NCBI GenBank assembly: GCA_023389095.1
Contig: JAEWFB010000151.1
Location: 1 to 17,894 of the forward strand
DNA from: Actinomycetes bacterium
GTDB taxonomy: Bacteria; Actinomycetota; Actinomycetes; Actinomycetales; Dermatophilaceae
DNA: 17,894 bases
Direction of reading: 5' to 3'
The notes below the pieces were generated by a model. That model was not told the DNA's origin, searched no databases, and worked only from the letters and a program-made list of their open reading frames with translations. Shown here one piece after another: positions 1 through 6,394 of this stretch (positions are counted from its first letter, which is position 1; every line of letters begins with the position of its first letter). Both the position numbers and the translations under genes were made by a program.

Positions 1-67
1 AGACCCCAGCGCCTCTGACCGTAGGGATCAGGTCAATCGACGCCGTGCCCATCGAGGCCACCAGCTC

Positions 68-253
68 CTACCACCACGCACTCATCGCGCCCAGCCCGAG
101 ATCCGCCTTCACCGGCCGCATCGCCTCAGCCAGCGCCGAGATCCCCATCGACGCCGCACCCGCAGACCGTTCCTCCAGGCCCCCCACGCCCGGCGCGTCC
201 GAGTCGACCACCTTCACCCGAGGCGGCACAGAACTTGAGACGTCCTTCATCAC
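68..253 (-). CDS. Small hypothetical protein, possibly the front part of an interrupted gene
   Basis: I do not recognise this 61-residue product. It starts at GTG 253 or the adjacent ATG 250, preceded by a good purine-rich ribosome binding site (GGGGGAGAAG just upstream), which is the main evidence that it is real. The protein has no signal peptide or membrane segment; its second half is alanine- and methionine-rich and it ends in two tryptophans and TAG. Reading on in the same frame past the TAG to the window edge gives another 22 sense codons of normal-looking composition (ELVASMGTAS...), so the TAG may interrupt a longer gene. It lies downstream of nrdJ on the same strand, separated by a strong hairpin, so it probably has its own promoter. 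It could be a small intact gene, a decayed gene, or chance. Confidence 0.4.
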   Translation of the reverse strand: MMKDVSSSVPPRVKVVDSDAPGVGGLEERSAGAASMGISALAEAMRPVKADLGLGAMSAWW

Positions 254-280
254 TTCTCCCCCTCATACGCCCTGTCGAAC

Positions 281-319
281 GCACTGGGGCGGCACCGGAC
301 ATCGGTGCCGCCCCAGTGC
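281..319 (-). terminator. Strong hairpin, likely nrdJ terminator
   Basis: A perfect 17-bp inverted repeat (arms 281-297 and 303-319) encloses a 5-base loop (GACAT). It sits about 94 bases beyond the nrdJ stop codon and before the small gene at 253. There is no T-run on either side. High-GC actinobacterial hairpin terminators often lack one, so termination is inferred from stem strength and position. The symmetric stem would also block transcription from the other direction. Confidence 0.6.
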
Positions 320-412
320 GGTCTACGTCAACCTGAACGATCTGGTGACATTGCCGAACTACTCCCTGCCACTCGTGGTCAAGCCACTCGTGTCAGATCC
401 TGACCGTCGACA

Positions 413-3340
413 TCAGCTGCAGCCGCTGGTGCTGCCGCAACCCTCGCAGACGTAGCAGGAGCCGGCGGGGCGCATCTTCGTCCCGCAGGTCATGCAGATC
501 GGCGCGTCAGCCGTGATGCCGCCGAACTTCTCGAGCAGCTCGGCCGAGCTGTGCACGTCACCGGAGGCCTCTCGGGCCGATGCCGCACCGGCGCCGAACT
601 TGACCTCGACCGTGCCGACCTGCTCCGCCTTGGGCTCGGGCTTCGGCTCCTTCCTGGCGACCGGCGTCGTCTGCTGGAGCGTCTCGAGCTCCTCGGCCAG
701 CTCGTCCTCGTCCTCGTCGTCGCTGGCCTCGATCGCCTCGTACGAGCCGGTCTCGACCTGGCGCGCCCGCTCCTCGGCGGTGTGGATCCCCATGAACGAG
801 CGGGTATCGAAGTCGAGGTAGTCGAGTGCGAGCCGACGGAAGACGTAGTCCATGAGGGACTGGGCCATCCGCACGTCGGGGTCATCGGTCATGCCCGCCG
901 GCTCGAAGCGCAGGTTCGTGAACTTCTCCACGTACGTCTCGAGCGGCACGCCGTACTGCAGGCCGACGGACACGGCGATCGAGAAGGCGTCCATCACGCC
1001 GGCGAGCGTCGAGCCCTGCTTGCCGAACTTGAGGAAGATCTCGCCGAGCTCACCGTTCTCGTACGTGCCGGCGGTGAGGTAGCCCTCGGCGCCACCGACC
1101 GCGAACGACGTCGTCTGCGACGTGCGGCGCTTGGGCAGGCGACGACGCACCGGGCGGTACTCGATGATCTTCTCGACGACCGGCGCGGCGGCCTCGGCCA
1201 CCGGGGCGTCCTTCTCCTTGCCCTTGGCGGTCGAGCCGCCGTCGGACAGCGGCTGGCCGACCTTGCAGTTGTCGCGGTAGACCGCGAGCGCCTTGATGCC
1301 GAGCTTCCAGCCCTGCATGTAGACGTCCTCGATCTCCTCGACCGTCGCCGTCTCCGGCAGGTTGACCGTCTTGGAGATGGCGCCGGACAGGAACGGCTGG
1401 GCCGCAGCCATCATGCGCACGTGGCCCATCGGGGAGATGGCGCGCTGACCCATCGCGGTGTCGAAGACCTCGTAGTGCTCCGGCTTGAGGCCGGGGGCGT
1501 CGACGACGTGGCCCTTGTCGGCGATGTACTCGACGATGGCCTCGATCGACTCCTGCTGGTAGCCGAGCTTCTTCAGGGCCCGCGGGATCGTCAGGTTGAC
1601 GATCTGCATCGAGCCGCCGCCGACGAGCTTCTTGAACTTGACGAGCGAGAAGTCCGGCTCGATTCCGGTGGTGTCGCAGTCCATCATGAAGCCGATCGTG
1701 CCGGTGGGGGCGAGCACCGAGGCCTGGGCGTTGCGGTAGCCGTGCTTCTCACCGAGCTTGATGACGTCGTCCCAGGCCTTCGTGGCGACCTTGTGGATGC
1801 CCGAGTCCATGGCGTCGAGCGTCTTGATGTCGTCGTTGGCGGCCTGGTGCTTGCGCATGACGCGCTTGTGGGCGTCGGCGTTGCGGGCGTAGCCGGCGTA
1901 GGCGCCGACGACCGAAGCCATCTCGGCGGAGCGCTTGTAGGCCGCACCGGTGAGCAGCGAGGTGATCGACGCGGCGAGCGCGCGGCCACCCTCGGAGTCG
2001 TAGCCGTGGCCGGTGGCCATGAGCAGCGCGCCGAGGTTGGCGTAGCCGATGCCGAGCTGGCGGTAGTTGCGCGTCGTCTCGCCGATCGGGTCGGTCGGGA
2101 AGTCCGCGAAGCAGATCGAGATGTCCATCGCCGTGATGACGAGCTCGACGACCTTCTGGAAGGTGAGTGCGTCGAAGGTGTCGTCGTCGTTGAGGAACTT
2201 GAGCAGGTTGAGCGAGGCGAGGTTGCACGAGCTGTTGTCGAGCGACATGTACTCCGAGCACGGGTTGGACGCGGTGATGCGGCCGGTCTCGGGGTTGGTG
2301 TGCCAGGCGTTGATCGTGTCGTCGTACTGGATGCCCGGGTCGGCGCACTCCCACGCGGCCTTGGCGATCTTGGCGAAGAGGTCGCGAGCGTCGACGGTGT
2401 CGATGACCGAGCCGTCGGAGCGCGAGCGCAGGCCGAAGTCGGTGCCGTTCTCGACGGCCTTCATGAACTCGTCGTTGACGCGGACCGAGTTGTTCGCGTT
2501 CTGGTACTGGACCGAGACGATGTCCTTGCCGCCGAGGTCCATGTCGAACCCGGCGTCGCGCAGGGCGCGGATCTTGTCCTCCTCGCGCGCCTTCGTCTCG
2601 ACGAACTCCTCGATGTCCGGGTGGTCGACGTCGAGGACGACCATCTTGGCGGCACGACGCGTCGCGCCGCCCGACTTGATGGTGCCGGCGGAGGCGTCGG
2701 CGCCGCGCATGAAGGAGACCGGGCCGGAGGCCGTGCCACCGGAGGAGAGCAGCTCCTTGGACGAGCGGATGCGGGAGAGGTTGAGGCCGGCACCGGAGCC
2801 GCCCTGGAAGATCTTCCCCTCCTCCTTGTACCAGTTGAGGATCGAGTCCATCGAGTCGTCGACGGCGAGGATGAAGCAGGCGGAGACCTGCTGCGGCGAC
2901 TTCGTGCCGACGTTGAACCACACCGGGGAGTTGAACGAGAACACCTGGTGCAGAAGGGCCCACGTCAGCTCGTGCTCGAAGACCTCGGCGTCGTCGGGCG
3001 AGGCGAAGTAGCCGTTGCTCTTGCCGGCGGCGACGTAGGTGAGCACGACGCGGTCGATGAGCTGCTTGAGCGAGACCTCGCGGGCCGGCGTGCCGACCGC
3101 ACCGCGGAAGTACTTCGTGGTGACGATGGTGCTCGCGTTGACCGACCAGAAGTCGGGGAACTCGACCCCGCGCTGCTCGAAGATCGTCTCGCCCGTCTTC
3201 CAATTCTGCTGGACGACGTCGCGCTTCTCCCACGTCACCTCGTCGTACGGGTGGACGCCGGGCGTGGTGTAGATGCGCTCGATCTTGACGCCCTTGGCGC
3301 CAGCCTTCGAGCGAGATGTGCGGTTACCGATCTCCGTCAT
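413..3340 (-). CDS. nrdJ: Class II (adenosylcobalamin-dependent) ribonucleoside-diphosphate reductase NrdJ
   Basis: The 975-residue enzyme reduces ribonucleotides to deoxyribonucleotides in the cytoplasm, using a thiyl radical generated with coenzyme B12; this works with or without oxygen. The catalytic barrel is clear. NPCSEYM at 359-365 carries the radical cysteine C361 and glutamate E363, and C155 (SACF) and C372 (SSCNL) form the expected redox pair; C361 and C372 are 11 residues apart as in characterised class II enzymes. A glycine-rich GGSGAG stretch lies at 180-185. The C-terminus (949-974) holds CxxC-x9-CxxCxxC-x5-C, a zinc-ribbon and thiol-shuttle tail typical of long NrdJ proteins. 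The start ATG has GGGAGG about nine bases upstream. The gene follows nrdR in the same direction with a 129-base spacer, so NrdR control is expected. No B12 riboswitch core (GCCACTG) was seen in the spacer. Confidence 0.97.
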   Translation of the reverse strand: MTEIGNRTSRSKAGAKGVKIERIYTTPGVHPYDEVTWEKRDVVQQNWKTGETIFEQRGVEFPDFWSVNASTIVTTKYFRGAVGTPAREVSLKQLIDRVVLTYVAAGKSNGYFASPDDAEVFEHELTWALLHQVFSFNSPVWFNVGTKSPQQVSACFILAVDDSMDSILNWYKEEGKIFQGGSGAGLNLSRIRSSKELLSSGGTASGPVSFMRGADASAGTIKSGGATRRAAKMVVLDVDHPDIEEFVETKAREEDKIRALRDAGFDMDLGGKDIVSVQYQNANNSVRVNDEFMKAVENGTDFGLRSRSDGSVIDTVDARDLFAKIAKAAWECADPGIQYDDTINAWHTNPETGRITASNPCSEYMSLDNSSCNLASLNLLKFLNDDDTFDALTFQKVVELVITAMDISICFADFPTDPIGETTRNYRQLGIGYANLGALLMATGHGYDSEGGRALAASITSLLTGAAYKRSAEMASVVGAYAGYARNADAHKRVMRKHQAANDDIKTLDAMDSGIHKVATKAWDDVIKLGEKHGYRNAQASVLAPTGTIGFMMDCDTTGIEPDFSLVKFKKLVGGGSMQIVNLTIPRALKKLGYQQESIEAIVEYIADKGHVVDAPGLKPEHYEVFDTAMGQRAISPMGHVRMMAAAQPFLSGAISKTVNLPETATVEEIEDVYMQGWKLGIKALAVYRDNCKVGQPLSDGGSTAKGKEKDAPVAEAAAPVVEKIIEYRPVRRRLPKRRTSQTTSFAVGGAEGYLTAGTYENGELGEIFLKFGKQGSTLAGVMDAFSIAVSVGLQYGVPLETYVEKFTNLRFEPAGMTDDPDVRMAQSLMDYVFRRLALDYLDFDTRSFMGIHTAEERARQVETGSYEAIEASDDEDEDELAEELETLQQTTPVARKEPKPEPKAEQVGTVEVKFGAGAASAREASGDVHSSAELLEKFGGITADAPICMTCGTKMRPAGSCYVCEGCGSTSGCS

Positions 3341-3365
3341 TTCCTGCGGCCTCCCTGACCGTGTG

Positions 3366-3384
3366 CGGGCCCGCCCCGGGCCCG
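3366..3384 (-). other. GC hairpin in the nrdR-nrdJ spacer
   Basis: An 8-bp perfect stem (3366-3373 paired with 3377-3384, all G and C) with a 3-base CCC loop lies about 25 bases upstream of the nrdJ start, on the nrdR side of its ribosome binding site. No T-run follows. It could act as an attenuator, an RNA processing or stability element, or have no function; the sequence cannot decide. Confidence 0.4.
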
Positions 3385-3469
3385 AGTGCTCGTCGTGTCG
3401 TTCGGTGTCAGTGTCTCGCCGGGGTCTGACAGTCCCCTTGTGGGTGTGGGCGATTCGTGTGGAGGGTGG

Positions 3470-3967
3470 TTACCGCTGCGCGCCGATCTCGGGATGGGCG
3501 TCTGGGCCCGTCCCGAGCGCGTCACGTTCGGCTCGAAGCAGCGCGATGGCTCCTTCGAAGTCCTCGAGGCTCTCCCAGGCCTGGTACACGCTGGCGAACC
3601 TCAAGTAGGCGACCTCGTCGAGCTCCCGGAGCGGCTCGAGGACGGCCATGCCGACCTCGTGCGCCTCGATCTCGGCGTTTCCCTGCGAACGGATGGCTTC
3701 CTCGACCTTCTGGGCGAGCAGCGCGAGGTCATCCTCGGTGACCGGTCGGCCCTGGCAGGCCTTGCGGACGCCGGAGAGGACCTTGACCCTGCTGAACGGC
3801 TCGGTGACGCCCGACCGCTTGATCACGTTGAGGCTCGAGGTCTCGAGCGTCGTGAAGCGGCGGTTGCACTCGGGGCACTGGCGTCGGCGGCGGATGGCCG
3901 CGCCGTCGTCGGTGGTGCGGGAGTCGATGACCCGCGAGTCGGTGTGCCGACAGAACGGACAGTGCAC
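3470..3967 (-). CDS. nrdR: Transcriptional repressor NrdR
   Basis: NrdR is the zinc-finger/ATP-cone repressor that senses the dATP/ATP balance and binds paired NrdR boxes in front of ribonucleotide reductase genes. The 165-residue protein shows both parts. The N-terminal zinc ribbon has CPFC (C3, C6) and CPEC (C31, C34) with the typical RRRR run between them. An ATP-cone covers about residues 46-136 (VIKRSG... to ...VYQAW). Length and layout match the family, with a modest C-terminal extension. The start is GTG 3967, with GGAGG about nine bases upstream; the protein then begins MHCPFC as in other NrdR proteins. It precedes nrdJ on the same strand, the arrangement known from Streptomyces (nrdRJ), so it probably represses its own operon. 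Confidence 0.97.
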   Translation of the reverse strand: MHCPFCRHTDSRVIDSRTTDDGAAIRRRRQCPECNRRFTTLETSSLNVIKRSGVTEPFSRVKVLSGVRKACQGRPVTEDDLALLAQKVEEAIRSQGNAEIEAHEVGMAVLEPLRELDEVAYLRFASVYQAWESLEDFEGAIALLRAERDALGTGPDAHPEIGAQR

Positions 3968-4141
3968 GACGGGTCACCTCCCTCTCCGTAAGCCCAGTCG
4001 TAGGAACGCTCTCGGCCGTCTCCGTATGCCGCCCGGGAGCCTCTCCGAGACCCGGGTCGGTGTTCGTGGGACCGGCCGGGGCTGGGGATGGATCTGTGGA
4101 CGAGCTGGGGACGACCTGTCCATAACCCCCGTTTGGTTGGG

Positions 4142-4185
4142 GACTACATGTGGACGTCTTACATCCGTGTAACTACTAGATGTAG
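4142..4185 (-). promoter_or_regulatory. Candidate paired NrdR boxes upstream of nrdR
   Basis: Two related dyads are visible. One is CTACTAGATGTAG at 4173-4185 (outer arms CTAC/GTAG, centre 4179). The other is centred on the palindrome ACATGT at 4146-4151, within GACTACATGTGGAC. Their centres are about 30.5 bases apart, close to three helical turns. NrdR boxes are known as pairs of about 16-bp imperfect palindromes spaced by an integral number of turns in front of reductase genes. Position, spacing and sequence character fit, but the boxes are imperfect, lie about 175 bases upstream of the nrdR start, and were identified by eye. Confidence 0.5.
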
Positions 4186-4289
4186 GGGTAACTGTAGGCA
4201 GGTCGTGACGTGCGTCGCAAGCACTTCGGAAAAACCGGGCGCGGCGCGTCGCTGACCTGCACAAATGCCACACCGGTCCCATTCGTCAC

Positions 4290-4328
4290 GGCGTGTCGCG
4301 AGACGCCGGACCCCAAGATCTTGGGGTC
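4290..4328 (-). terminator. Tandem palindromes downstream of the MFS gene
   Basis: GACCCCAAGATCTTGGGGTC at 4309-4328 is a perfect 20-bp palindrome. Directly beside it, 4290-4307 is an 18-bp palindrome with one mismatched pair. On the minus strand they begin 46 bases past the MFS stop codon, the right place for a terminator of the arsR-MFS operon. Neither has a free loop or a T-run, so as RNA the stems must open at the tip. A protein binding site is an alternative. Confidence 0.45.
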
Positions 4329-4374
4329 GACCACCGTAACGGCTCCCCCATGTGGCGAGTGCGCGGGTGGCAGG

Positions 4375-5610
4375 TCAGCGCACGTCGGCGATCCCGGGGC
4401 GCGTCGCGAACCACGCGCAGAGGCACGCCATGCCGACGCCGGACGCCACCGCGGCCGTCAGCACGGACGTGGCGGCCGCTAGTGCCCCGAAGGCCGGGAT
4501 CGCCAGCGGGACGAGGGCGAGGTCACCGAAGCCCGACACCGAGGACACGCGTCCGAGATGGCTCGTGGCGACCGTGCGCTGGTAGGCGCCCGACAGCCAC
4601 ACCGACGCGGCACCCGCGGACAGGCCCATCCCGAGCATCGCGGCGAGGAGCACCGGCCGGGCGTCGACGCCGGCGCCGACGATGAGCGCGCCCTGCGCGA
4701 CGAGGACGCGGAACCCGGCGCGCGCAGGACGCACCGGGCGGACCCGGATACCGACGAGGCTGCCGAGGATCGCCCCGGTCGCGAAGGCGGCCTCGGCGTA
4801 CCCGAGCCACGAGGGCCCCCAGCCGGAGCCGGTCACCCGCAGGGCGACGCCCAGGGCGATGACCGGGGTGATGAAGACGTTGAGGGCGGCGAGACCGAGC
4901 ACGAGCAGCCGCGCGCGGTCGTCCCGACGCAGGTACGCGACGCCGTCACGGACGCTCGCTGCCCACGGCATCCCGACCGACCGCGGCAGGGCGAACCTCG
5001 GACGCGCGACGAGGCCGAGCGTCGCCGCGATCCCGAGGAAGGTCACCGCGTCGAGGACCATGGCGCCGGCGGGGCCGGCCCACGCGACGACCGCGCCGCC
5101 CGCCGGGGCGCCGAGCAGCCGCGCCACCCGGTTGCCGATCTGGTTCCAACCGCTCACGGTGGCCAGGTCCTCGCTCGCGACGAGCTGGCGCGCCATCGTC
5201 GCGCCGGACGGCATCGTCAGGCCGCTGACGACACCGAGCGTGACGCCGAGGGCCACGAGAAAGCCTGCACCACGCACGCCGGAGGTCCACGCGAGTGCCC
5301 CGGCGAGCAGGACGACGCCCTGGGCGAGTCGTCCGAGGACGAGCACCCGACGTGTGTCGTACCGGTCGGCGAGCACGCCACCGACGATGACGAGGGCGGC
5401 CTGCGGGATCATCTCCGCGCCCAGCACGACCCCGGCCGTGGCCGGGGACAGCGTGTGCGCCGCCGTCCACGCCAGCGCGACCGCCCACAGCGCGTCCCCG
5501 AACCAGGACAGGAACATCGCCGCGACCCAGGTGCGCACCATCCCGTCGCGACGCAGCGGCGGGGGCAGCGCACCGAGAAGGGCGGGCGCGGCCGGTGCAG
5601 CCGTGCTCAC
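4375..5610 (-). CDS. MFS efflux transporter (drug/siderophore exporter type)
   Basis: This is a 411-residue integral membrane protein of the major facilitator superfamily, of the MFS_3/EntS-like exporter type. It has about twelve hydrophobic segments, and motif A is clear at residues 77-88 (GGVLADRYDTRR) between the second and third segments. A family member would export a small hydrophobic compound using the proton gradient; the substrate cannot be told from sequence. I place the start at GTG 5610, whose bases overlap the stop of the preceding arsR-type gene (GTGA), implying translational coupling. Longer readings lie inside that gene. An internal ATG at 5541 would remove 23 residues and also precede the first membrane segment. 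No Shine-Dalgarno sequence stands before GTG 5610, and the start lies in a perfect hairpin (5592-5621). Control by the coupled repressor is likely. Confidence 0.85.
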   Translation of the reverse strand: MSTAAPAAPALLGALPPPLRRDGMVRTWVAAMFLSWFGDALWAVALAWTAAHTLSPATAGVVLGAEMIPQAALVIVGGVLADRYDTRRVLVLGRLAQGVVLLAGALAWTSGVRGAGFLVALGVTLGVVSGLTMPSGATMARQLVASEDLATVSGWNQIGNRVARLLGAPAGGAVVAWAGPAGAMVLDAVTFLGIAATLGLVARPRFALPRSVGMPWAASVRDGVAYLRRDDRARLLVLGLAALNVFITPVIALGVALRVTGSGWGPSWLGYAEAAFATGAILGSLVGIRVRPVRPARAGFRVLVAQGALIVGAGVDARPVLLAAMLGMGLSAGAASVWLSGAYQRTVATSHLGRVSSVSGFGDLALVPLAIPAFGALAAATSVLTAAVASGVGMACLCAWFATRPGIADVR

Positions 5611-5621
5611 GGCTGCACCGG
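5592..5621 (-). repeat. Perfect inverted repeat spanning the arsR stop and MFS start
   Basis: Arms of 14 bases at 5592-5605 and 5608-5621 are exact reverse complements. On the minus strand the sequence runs CCGGTGCAGCCGTG, then AG, then CACGGCTGCACCGG. The GTG start of the MFS gene (5610-5608) and the TGA of the regulator gene (5609-5607) lie at the tip. In mRNA the stem would hide the start until a ribosome finishing the upstream gene opens it, which is consistent with strict coupling. Confidence 0.7.
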
Positions 5622-6257
5622 AGCACTCGGGAAGACCCGGGTTCCGACGCGCACGGGGTACCGCTCCGCGTCGGGGCGGGCCCGGGCATCCTCCCGGCAC
5701 TCCGCGCTCCAGGCGAGGACGACCTCGGTGAGTCGCGCGCCGAGGTCACGCATCTGCTCGAGCGTGGCCTGCTCGAGGGTGTCGGTCGTCGTCGAGGCGC
5801 GCCGCAGCTCCTCGGACGCGTCCTGCGAGGTCGCCAGCCACTGCTGGACCGCGCGCACGTGGTGGCGGAAGTTCTCGGCCTCCGCGGTCACGGCGATGCG
5901 TCGTGCCACGGTGCCCGGGACGAAGTCGGACGCGTCCCACGACAGCTGGCGAGGGCGGCTGCGCCACCAGCTCTCGCGGGTGTCGCGCGCCAGCTCGGGG
6001 GCCGGCTCGACGAAGCCGTGCCGGTGCAGCACCCCGACGTGGTGGCTGACCGACCCGACGGCCAGACCGGTGCGACGTGCGAGCTGCCCCACGGTCGCCG
6101 GGCCCTCGACGGAGAGCAGCTCGCAGATCCATCGTCGCGTCGGGTGGTGGAAGGCGGAGAGCACCTCGAGCAGGGCGTTGCCGGACTCGGCGCCGAGCAG
6201 GTCGACGTCGGTCGGGGTCGTGGTCTCGTGGCGGTCGGCCGCGGTGCGTCGAGGCAT
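5607..6257 (-). CDS. ArsR/HTH_20-type winged-helix regulator
   Basis: The 216-residue protein has a winged helix-turn-helix domain at about residues 27-100. LLEVLSAFHHPTRRWICELL starts it, GLAVGSVSHHVGVLHRHGF is the recognition helix and wing entry, and RESWWRS closes it. No metal-binding ELCVCDL-type motif is present, so a metal sensor is unlikely. The remaining 115 residues are mostly helical and probably bind ligand or dimerise. This architecture is commonly found next to MFS exporters, and here the exporter gene overlaps its 3' end by four bases. I chose ATG 6257; longer readings from 6410 cross the likely promoter and operator at 6288-6307. The ribosome binding site before 6257 is weak. 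It probably represses its own operon and perhaps the divergent kinase gene. Confidence 0.88.
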   Translation of the reverse strand: MPRRTAADRHETTTPTDVDLLGAESGNALLEVLSAFHHPTRRWICELLSVEGPATVGQLARRTGLAVGSVSHHVGVLHRHGFVEPAPELARDTRESWWRSRPRQLSWDASDFVPGTVARRIAVTAEAENFRHHVRAVQQWLATSQDASEELRRASTTTDTLEQATLEQMRDLGARLTEVVLAWSAECREDARARPDAERYPVRVGTRVFPSAPVQP

Positions 6258-6287
6258 GCGCCCACGATGCAGCGCGAAGGGAGGACG

Positions 6288-6307
6288 TACAAGCGTTCTT
6301 GTATAAC
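6288..6307. promoter_or_regulatory. Operator palindrome and overlapping divergent -10 elements
   Basis: TACAAG-CGTT-CTTGTA (6288-6303) is a perfect 6+4+6 dyad in one of the few AT-rich patches here, 30 bases upstream of the regulator start. Overlapping it are TATAAC at 6302-6307 on the plus strand, toward the kinase, and TATACA at 6305-6300 on the minus strand, toward the regulator. No good -35 is visible for either, so the promoter calls are weaker than the operator call. Confidence 0.6.
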
Positions 6308-6394
6308 TCCTGCCACCCCGTTTCGACCGCGCGGGCCGGCGACACACCGCACGCCGAGATGCGCAGTGGCCCTCCCGTGTCAGAAGATCGGTAC

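Larger units (their letters stand above)
3968..4374. other. Gene-free region between nrdR and the MFS gene
   Basis: I see no convincing gene in these 407 bases. The part next to nrdR is its leader and promoter region: a GC-rich stretch, then an AT-richer patch at about 4141-4196 that holds the candidate NrdR boxes. The part next to the MFS gene holds two adjacent palindromes (4290-4307 and 4309-4328). Open frames across 4210-4482 lack a ribosome binding site and run into the MFS gene antisense. Confidence 0.6.

Noticed and set aside
45..455. Plus-strand frame at the window start
   Set aside because: No ribosome binding site, and it runs through the 17-bp hairpin and into the 3' end of nrdJ antisense.
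551..3358. A very long open frame on the plus strand opposite nrdJ (also a minus-strand one at 1749-3233)
   Set aside because: They are antisense or shifted shadows of the unmistakable nrdJ gene, a common effect of high GC; their translations are Arg/Val/Leu/Asp-rich without motifs.
3341..3469. Adenosylcobalamin riboswitch before nrdJ
   Set aside because: The spacer has no GCCACTG B12-box and is too short for the full fold. B12 riboswitches usually guard the B12-independent reductase rather than nrdJ.
4080..4140. DnaA-box-like sequences (TTATGGACA, CTGTGGACGA)
   Set aside because: Each has at least two mismatches to TTATCCACA, they are not clustered, and no origin genes are nearby.
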